A stretch of DNA of 64,000 bases from Pseudoips prasinana (taxonomy: Eukaryota > Arthropoda > Insecta > Lepidoptera > Nolidae): the NCBI GenBank assembly GCA_951640165.1, contig OX621244.1:15394001-15458000 (forward strand). The letters run 5' to 3'. Positions 56,199 to 64,000 of this stretch are shown piece by piece. The notes beneath the pieces were generated by a model. That model was not told the origin of the DNA. It ran no database searches and saw nothing but the letters and a program-made list of their open reading frames with translations. The position numbers and the translations under genes were made by a program. The first letter of the stretch is position 1; each line of letters begins with the position of its first letter.

Positions 56199-56495
56199 TA
56201 ATCCGTTATAATAGTAATACTGAATGCATACCTTAATATAGACAGAACCATTCAGACAATATGTAGTAAAATATAAATTTCAATAATTAAACCTAAACAT
56301 AATCTTAATACAAGCTAAATATCACTACCATTATAAAATAAATTGTATAAATGTTTTAACATTCCGTGTACCTAAATATCTGTAATAAGTAACTAGAAAT
56401 AATAACTGTATTACTACAAACATGTTTTGACTATTTACAAGCGCTTTTTAAAGTCTACGTGAATAAAAACCTTTTTTATTTTTATTTATTTTAAT
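56199..56495 (+). mobile_element. LINE 3' end (jockey/CR1-like family), nested
   Basis: ACCTTAATATAGACAGAACC through ACAAACATGTTTTGACTATT and TACAAGCGCTTTTTAAAGTC to a (TTTTA)n-like tail. Inserted into the same CCGCGG repeat as the repeat B copy at 55880. Confidence 0.8.
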
Positions 56496-56534
56496 GTTTA
56501 ACCCATGTAAAACCGTGGAGCACAACTAGTATTA

Positions 56535-57159
56535 TAATAATTTCTTAAATAATTAAAAATATTCGAAAATGTTCCGTCTAGATAAAAACTAATATCAAAG
56601 TATAAAATGTTTGCCAATAAAATTTACTAGCCTACTTCTAATGCGCCACATCTTAAGCTATATTATATAAAGCATTGTTTGATAATATGTATCTAGATAG
56701 GATCAAATATGTACCTACATAGGATCAAGGGCGACCCTCCAAGTTGCGTCACAATGTCCTTTGGCTTTATCTAGAAATCTACAAGGCGCAACATGACATT
56801 AAAGAACTACCGACACGATATACGTTTTTAAATCCGTATCTATTCAATCGTGAACCTATGCTCTTATTTTGATGACTTTGATTCATTTTACTTTTCTTTA
56901 CGTAGTGGAGACTATCGCGATGGAATGTTTTTACAAAGGGTTTTAAAAAAAGTAAAGGGAGCCTGTCTTTGGAAACTGCCACATTTTTTTGAACTTGTAA
57001 TTTAAATAATCTACACTATAAAAGTTATACATATATTAAAAGATATGATATGATGATAGCTTATGGGAAGCGTGATCTGACGTAGAAGCGAGTTCAATTA
57101 TTTTTGTTCACCCAAAAAGTACATATTATTATGTACATACATATATATATCAAAGTACT
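56535..57159. other. No gene seen
   Basis: The frame at 56779-56982 (minus) shows no recognisable motif. Confidence 0.5.
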
Positions 57160-57484
57160 ATTACGCACTCGCAGGTTCTGCACATTAAAAGTCCGAGATA
57201 TTTTCCACACACAATATTTAATCGAACAGAGTAACGTTCTCATCTACCGTCGTACAAAGAATGCCTCTTTAATAATTCTCCTACGCTATTTATATTTTTA
57301 TCAGTGAAAACCAAATATCAAATATCGATTATTAATAGTTTTAAGATGTAAAATTATTATATAATTATTATAGTAATTGATAAAATGATAATCACTAATC
57401 AAATAAATAATCACAGTGTAAAAATATTATTATAACATAGCAGCTACGTCATAACAGTTGCGCGGCCTTTGAGTACTTGATAAC
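57160..57484 (+). repeat. 320-bp dispersed repeat, copy 2
   Basis: Second copy of 46124-46444. It differs by scattered substitutions and small indels in the AT-rich centre (near 57315 and 57365). Confidence 0.8.
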
Positions 57485-59395
57485 AGTATACATATCGCTC
57501 TTGGGAAGCGTGACGTGACGAACAGAAACAAAAAGTCCTCAACACGCCTAAACACGTCTTCACTTCAAAAACAACGATGTCCAACATCAAGGTCCAATGT
57601 TTTAAGTTGATATTTTAACCTAAATGCTCTAACTAAATAAAAATAAAATAAAATTTAAATCACAAATCTAATTTTAAAGTCTATTTGAATATTTATCGTT
57701 TATTTTTATTTTTCAGTGGACGTCTTTTGGCTGTTATGATGATTTTTATTTTAAATTATCGAAATTAAACAATTTCGATGGCTGCTGTTTTAATTAATCA
57801 TTATGTTTTAAGAAACAAGTTAAGCTGCAATTACTGGCAATTATTACCCAAATTGTATCAAAATATAGTAGCACATAAACACTTGAGCCTATTCAAAAAG
57901 ATTAAATGCTTTCAAACCACCTCAATTAAGACCAATGCCGCTCGGAGTCAGTTAAAAAAATTATAATTAACTAATGATTTATAGCTTAATAGGTATCAAA
58001 CCCTTTTCAAACCCGACAAGGCTATTGGTCTCGAAGATACTCCAACAAACTTTTCGGCAACTTAGTTAATTCTTTATTAAACGTACTTAAAAAACTTGAA
58101 GCTCGCCCTTGTTACTTAAGGCGATTTACAACCGAATAAAATTTATAAAAACTCTAATGCACCTGTTCGGTCCATTTAGCAGAGGTGACCGAGTTTTAGG
58201 AAAAAAAGCAAGTAGTACGGTGGGTCCAGAATTTTTAAACGACTTTTTACTACTTTTTGTTTCGAATGAAATGTGAATCAGATAAAGTGGCGATATTTTT
58301 TCGTTTAAATGCTTTAAATAGTGGAGGTTGTATGCTATTTTATGTCCCTGGGTGTGCATTTAAAGAAGTCATCGAGATGGGAGGCGAATCGTATTCAGCT
58401 ATGGTGACCACTTATCAAGTAGGTAGTATATTATATAAATATATGCAAATAGGTCAAACTGCCATCATACTGTCTTACTGTCTTAAAGTCTGGAATTAAA
58501 CGAAGTTATGCATATCAATAATGTACGTATTTAAAATTGTTTATTTTTATCACTATCGGTTCATCAGTATGTAGTTTATGGTATTAGAAATATATCTAGT
58601 ATATTATGTATAAATATTTTAATGTATCTAGTAGAATGCATATTCGAATGTATTTTATTTTTAGTAAGTATGTAGTATGTACCCAAGAGTACCTTTATTT
58701 AAACGCTCTGTACACCAGTAACTACCCGTGACTGCATCCTTTCTCCTGTTTTCTAAGTAAACAACAAACTTAACAATCCCACGCAGCTAGGGTTGCCAAA
58801 TGAAAAACTAAAAAGTCCGGAGAAAGGGCCAGATTTCCATTGAAAAATCCTGAGATTTGTAACTTACTTTAAAAGGTTGTAATGTTATCGTTCACGCGCT
58901 GCACATCATCACGCTCAAAGCGGGAGGTGGGCATTTTATAAATCATGAATGAAAGAAACACCTTACTAAAAAAATTTACTTCCCATATTAACACTTTATA
59001 TATATTATAAGCACTTTTGGTATAGATCTGGAAGAGACCACATTTTAGTGATAAGACCGACATTTGTACTGTTCTCTCTAATGTGCATTGTTTTTGTATT
59101 GATTAATTTTTTGGTATACAATAAAGAGTTTTATAATAATATGTAGTACTTGGCAACACTCAATAAGACAAGTCCGTGTCATCCGAAAAAAAAACAACAA
59201 AAATTAATTATCAGTGATTTTAATCCACATTTTGCTATAAATAGTCTTTTTTAAAAAATGTTATACAAAATACAATTCAAATAAAAGTTCAAAATAATAA
59301 GGAAATCAAATATTAACACCATGGAAAATCTTTGCTCTAGAAAACCTTTGCCATTTGGGATTTGACAGCAAATGTCAAGTCCCATGAAAAACGTA
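57485..59395. other. No gene seen; repeat B tail at 57713-57743
   Basis: 57713-57743 (CAGTGGACGTCTTTTGGCTG, TTATGATGATT) is the last 30 bp of repeat B. The frames at 57778-57966, 58126-58359 and 58257-58499 show no family I recognise. Confidence 0.45.
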
Positions 59396-59399
59396 ATAA

Positions 59400-62300
59400 A
59401 ATATACACGGACTTCTCATAATAACTAGGTCAAGGAAAAATAACGCACGCCTACCACCTTCGGACTCGTTACCCAGCTCCGCCTCGCTGTCGTCGGTACC
59501 TGCAGTCTCCGCACCACCTACCTCCGCAGTAGCGTCGAGCTCGGGCGACGAGTTCCTTTCTCCGCCGTCGTCGCTACCACCTGTACGGCGGCGGGGAAGA
59601 CCTCCGGCCGGCTTGGGAGTACGTCGGGTCGAAGATTCGACTGGGATCCCCGCTACCGGTGGTTTAGTGCGCCGCATGCGATGGACAACATTTAATAATG
59701 AGAATGTCATGCGAGCGTACTATGGGGCGACAGAGGGGGGAACCAATTTCACCGCTTACCGTTCCCGTATGTTGCTATTGTTTCAGGCCCTTGAACCTAA
59801 TCTGACCGTTTCGGAGCAACGCTTATCCGATCAGGTGCGGGTCATCCAGCGGAACCATATGCTGGATGGATCTACACTTGATCGGCTGCGAGCAGAGGCT
59901 GTCATCGCCACGTCTACCGCCGATCGGAATAATGTATCCGCTCCGCCGCCTAATTTGCTATCGGCGCAGGCTGATCCGGGGCCCGAGACGGTGGATTTTG
60001 GGGATGCTACCCAGGTAAGCTCCCAGGATAATGAGCATTTGAGGAGGGCTTTGGAAAGTGCGATTTTGGAATATAGGGATATATCCGTCTGTGATAGACG
60101 TTATCCCACGCACAAACGTAATATGGCGCTAGTGGTCGCTCTAGATTGCATGCTAGAACCATATTTTGGATCTAGCAAAAATCTTGCGGATACGCACTTG
60201 ATCCTTTACTGTGCAGCAGTCGCAGCGTGCCGGGTGGCCCATGTTGGGTTTCCAGGACCCAACAAGTCTACGCGACCCACCGCCGGCAAACCAGCATGGC
60301 AAGAAAGAATCGAGCGACGTATCTCAGCAGTTAGGGTGACCATCGGCAAGCTAATCTGCTTCAGGTCGGGAAACAATCGCCCGAGAGTTATGCGTTATGT
60401 GACACAGGCATTCGCCGGTACAGGTACAATACCGCGTGATTATACTGCCTGTGTCACGGAACGCATAGACTACCTGAAGCAGAAAGTTTCTGCGTGGGCT
60501 AACCGTATACGGCGTTACAAAGAACGGGCGGATAGGTTTCACCAAAATCGATCTTTCCAAAGTGACCAAAGAAAAGTGTATCGAAGGCGGGAGGGAACTT
60601 CTAGTAGTGTGACTGATGGTTGTTTACCAAATATGGATGAAATGTCCTCATTTTGGAAAAATATTTGGTCAGCGCCCATACGTCACACCGATGGACAATG
60701 GATTGATGTAGTTAAGCGCTCATGTGAACACTTGCAACCTATGCAATCTATTAAAATTAGCCCCTCTGATGTGGGGAATGTGGTTCGTCCAACTCATAAC
60801 TGGAAAAGTCCTGGGCAGGATGGACTGCATAATTTCTGGCTAAAGTGGTTGCGAAGCTCGCATGCGTGCTTGGCTATTCAATTCCAAGAAGCTATCGATT
60901 CTGGCTCCCTCCCACCTTTTATGACAAACGGCATCACTTTTCTGCTCCATAAAACTGGTAGTACCACGGATCCAAAGAATTATCGACCTATCACGTGCTT
61001 ACCCACTATATATAAGCTCCTTACATCCATTCTGGTGTCAAAATTAAATGAGCATTTGTATGCCAATCACGTTTTAGATCCTGCTCAGAATGGATGTAGG
61101 GTTGGGTCCCGTGGTACTAAGGAGCTCCTCCTCATAGACATGGCCGTTAGCCAACAGGTTCGCAAAGGTCGAAGGAGTCTCTCCGCTGCCTGGATTGACT
61201 ATAAGAAGGCACATGATTCGGTGCCCCATACATGGTTAAGACGGGTACTAGAGTTGTATAAAGTTGATGCAGCGCTATGCGCCTTTCTTACCTCGTGTAT
61301 GGGACAGTGGACCACGGTTCTTCGTCTTTCAGGAACCGGAGTGACTCCTTCGATATCCGAACCTATAAGGATTGAGCGAGGCATATTCCAGGGTGACAGT
61401 TTGAGTCCCTTGTGGTTTTGCCTGGCCTTGAATCCTCTGAGCGCTGTGCTGAGGGATTCCGGGTTAGGCTATCGGTTGCGGAGAGGGGGTGAGACCATTT
61501 CTCATCTTCTGTATATGGATGACCTCAAGTTATATGCTCCGAACAAACCAAACCTGATATCCCTACTAAACCTCACAGAAAGATTTAGCAGTGATATTGG
61601 AATGGAGTTCGGTGTAGATAAATGTGCGGTCATACATGTACAGAGGGGCAGAGTTGTAAATTCTGATAATTTACAACTCACCGAGAGTATGTCTCTCAGA
61701 TCCCTCTCTGTAACCGAAACCTACAAATACCTTGGTATGTCTGAGTGTCTAAATATCCCAGATGGGGACATTAAGCAGTTGGTGAAGGAACGCTTCTTTA
61801 ACTGCTTGACAAAAGTACTGAAAAGTCTATTGTCAGGTGGTAATAAAGTGCGAGCTTTCAACGGCTGGGTAATGCCTCTACTGGTTTACACCTTCGGCAT
61901 ACTAAGGTGGACTCAAACTGAGTTAGATGCCCTGGATCGAAAAGTCCGGAAACGCCTAACGACGACGTACCGTATGCACCATCCACACTCTTCACTAATG
62001 AGATTGTATATCCCACGGAAGTGTGGGGGTCGAGGCTTCCTCAATGCCAAGAACCTACACAACCGTGAGGTGTGCAATCTCAGGGAATATTTCCTTGGTG
62101 TTGAGTGTGGGATGCATCGAGGCGTCGCCGCCGTTGACAACGGACTCACGCCGCTCTCCTTGGCTAAAGAAGACTGGAGAAAGCCCGTCGTACTTAGCAC
62201 TCGGGATCGAATTGACGTATGGAAGAGCAAGGTGCTTCATGGTAGGTTCCACCAGGCCCTACATAGTGCTCATGTGGACTTACAAGCATCTGTGGCCTGG

Positions 62301-62998
62301 CTACGTTTTCGTGACCTATTTGGTTAAACTGAAGGTTTTGCTTGTGCAATTGCTGATGAAGTTGTCAAGACGAGGAATTATCGGAAGCACATCTTCAAGG
62401 ACGGTACCATCGACATTTGTCGGGCGTGTCATCGTCCCGGAGAGTCCATCAGACACATTGTTTCCGGTTGTTCCTATCTTGCCAACGGCGAGTACTTGCA
62501 CAGGCATAACCAAGTTGCCAGGATTATCCACCAGCAGCTTGCTCTTCGGTATGGTCTTGTAGACTCCGAAGTGCCGTATTACAAGTACGTACCGGAACCA
62601 GTTCTCGAAAGCGGTTATGCCAAACTTTACTGGGACCGGTCTATCATTACAGACAGGACTATTGTTGCCAATAAGCCTGATATCGTTTTGGTAGACCGGT
62701 TGGAACGCCGGGCATTTATTGTTGATATCACTGTCCCATTTGACGATAACCTCGTAAAAGCCGAGACTGACAAGTTGTCAAAATACTTAGATTTGGTTCA
62801 CGAGGTTACCGCCATGTGGGATGTGGACTCAACAATAATTGTCCCGATAGTCGTCTCCGTAACGGTCTCATAGCGAAGAGCCTCGACCAACATCTTAAGA
62901 GGCTTTCGCTAGATCACTGGGTCAAGGGTCGGATACAAAAGGTGGCAATAATGGGAACGGCACGCATTGTGAGAAGGTTCCTTACTCTGTCGCCCTGA
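59400..62998 (+). pseudogene. LINE polyprotein: RT and restriction-like endonuclease
   Basis: The frame is open from 59400 (after TAA 59397) to TAA at 62325-62327. The first in-frame ATG is about 59676; homology-like features begin earlier (Ser/Pro-rich stretch, then an AT-hook-like RRRGRPP at 59586-59606), so the start codon may be lost or non-ATG. Numbered from codon 59613: WKSPGQDGLHNFW near 396, KNYRPITCLP near 455, catalytic WIDYKKAHDSV (D529), FQGDSLSPLWF near 590 and YMDD (634-637). After the stop, the same frame continues with CRACHRPGESIRHIVSGC (62418-62470; C-x2-C-x8-H-x4-C) and KPDIVLVDRLERRAFIVDI (62673-62735), the endonuclease core. Near 62859 one base is missing (GTAACGG where GTAAACGG would keep the frame); the last 46 codons follow in another frame (62860-62998), ending RIVRRFLTLSP. 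With only two lesions in about 1200 codons, the copy is young. Confidence 0.85.
60345..60495. repeat. Imperfect inverted repeat inside the LINE coding region
   Basis: ATCTGCTTCAGGT...ATGCGTTATGTGACACAGGC on one side and GCCTGTGTCACGGAACGCAT...ACCTGAAGCAGA on the other are reverse complements with small interruptions, around a 35-bp centre. Confidence 0.65.
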
Positions 62999-63045
62999 CC
63001 ACCGGCGGCCTAGGGCATCAAACCTCGCCGCTGGAGGACCTCTAT

Positions 63046-64000
63046 TTTTTTCATATTTATTTATATATTATTGTTTTCTTTTTTATTTCAATTTTATAGA
63101 TATAAATATGTAAAAAATAAGAACTTTAAATAAATAATTTGGAATAATAATATTTTTGAAGTGCCCTTCAACTTAAGATAAACATATCAGATAATAATCA
63201 ATTGGGGCTGAAGAAGCTTATATTAACGAAGTCAGTCACAAATAAGTGTCCCATTTATCTCAACGATGCCTAAAGTTTGGTTTTAGATGCGTTCCATTTA
63301 TCCCATGTATCCATACAGCAATAGAGAGGATACGACAGGAATAGGACAAAAAATTTACTGAATATTTAATACATTTCCTTTCAGTAGGACGTCTAAAAAT
63401 ATTGGTATAAAAAATCTTGTACTTATCACTGATTTGACGACAAACATCTGACATGAAGTGATGTGGGTCTTCCCAAATTTATGTCAACCGAGTCGAGATA
63501 TTGATTACAGTTTAGAGATTTTCAACTCGTAAGTTATAAATTTAATTGATTTAATGACGAGATTTATCAACACCAGGCTCATTTGCGGCAAATTAATGGT
63601 GGCATTTATGTTAATTCTCTTTCTGCTGCCCATTTATTATCTGATTTTGAAACTGCAGAGATTTTTTGTCATCAAATCTTCATCATGATAAAAACTGTAT
63701 GGTAAATAATTACGTACAATTTATGTGTTTGTTTTTCTAGAGCATCTGCACGAGCGATGTTTTATTCTTGAAACCAATATATATTGAAAATTTATTATTA
63801 GAAAATAGTGCGGAACAAAATGAATATAAGAACGTATGATTATACTTTATTTATAATGTATGATCACTAAATTCTTAGTAATAAAATTATAGGACATAAA
63901 AGCGCTTATTGACAATGATTATGTTTCCACTCAAATAAAAATAAAAAATGGTGCATGACTATTGAAGACTTAAGAAAAACATTTGAACTACAAAAAGGTC
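63046..64000. other. No gene seen
   Basis: AT-rich flank of the LINE. No supported frame or recognised repeat. Confidence 0.5.

Larger units (their letters stand above)
55812..56532 (-). repeat. CCGCGG repeat interrupted twice
   Basis: Three pieces of one minus-strand copy: 55812-55879 (TTTATTACTCTTTCACGG...TTGTAGTTATGTAGGT), 56161-56198 (CATATCCGAATAACACATAA...TTTATA) and 56496-56532 (GTTTAACCCATGTAAAACCG...CAACTAGT). Repeat B lies in the first gap and a LINE 3' end in the second. Confidence 0.75.
59400..63045 (+). mobile_element. LINE with restriction-like endonuclease (R2/R4 group), near full length
   Basis: About 3.65 kb with one long ORF (59400-62998 after allowing for two lesions) and a short 3' UTR to about 63045, followed by T-rich sequence. 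Domain order is N-terminal region, reverse transcriptase, CCHC knuckle and PD-(D/E)XK endonuclease, as in R2, R4 and Dong elements. The 5' end is uncertain, and I could not see a target duplication. The flanks are neither recognisable 28S rDNA nor a clean TAA microsatellite. Confidence 0.8.

Noticed and set aside
59375..59710. Minus-strand 111-codon frame rich in Glu, Ser and Gly
   Set aside because: It is the antisense of the N-terminal coding region of the R2/R4-group LINE, which is open in the sense direction.
59400..63045. Ribosomal DNA-resident R2 copy
   Set aside because: I see no 28S rDNA sequence on either side; the flanks are AT-rich ordinary DNA.

Overview
This is a gene-poor, AT-rich stretch of an insect nuclear genome. 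It is most likely from a moth or butterfly: the tRNA-derived SINEs, the RTE 3' ends with (TATG)n tails, the short repeats ending in (TGA)n and the repeat reading CTAGCTGTGCCCCGCGG are, to my knowledge, typical of Lepidoptera. That assignment rests on pattern memory, not on a search. I found no convincing host protein-coding gene, rRNA or functional tRNA gene. Almost every long reading frame belongs to a transposable element or its remains.

Layout. At 0-6 kb there are tRNA-derived SINEs and a 5'-truncated RTE retrotransposon end. That end is split by an almost complete Mutator-like (MULE) DNA transposon at 2821-5172, with a 9-bp target duplication, near-identical terminal inverted repeats and a FLYWCH/MULE transposase gene carrying one small intron. 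At 5.7-9.2 kb there are more RTE tails, SINEs and a LINE 3' end. From 9 to 20 kb the sequence is mostly unremarkable AT-rich DNA, interrupted by a perfect 491-bp tandem duplication (16192-17173) that carries a tyrosine-recombinase remnant. At 20.6-21.4 kb sits a 5'-truncated R1-clade LINE with poly-A tail and 12-bp target duplication. At 22-41 kb there are SINEs, MITE-like inverted repeats, two head-to-tail ends of one LINE family, and an RTE end nested inside another repeat. At 42490-43771 lies a DD41D mariner-like element with intact termini but a broken transposase. At 46-52 kb there are a palindromic MITE, an inverted pair of a second foldback repeat, SINEs and a (TA)n run. At 54.5-55.8 kb there is a divergent tandem array with a higher-order period of about 636 bp. 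At 55.8-56.5 kb an old repeat holds two separate younger insertions. At 59.4-63.05 kb lies a nearly full-length LINE of the restriction-like-endonuclease type (R2/R4 group), damaged by only one stop codon and one missing base.

The elements do not form one pathway; they are successive layers of insertion. The nesting gives relative ages: MULE younger than the RTE copy it splits, an RTE end younger than the CCGCGG repeat at 29 kb, and two insertions younger than the CCGCGG repeat at 56 kb. The best candidates for elements active in the recent past are the MULE, the R2/R4-group LINE and the R1-clade insertion.
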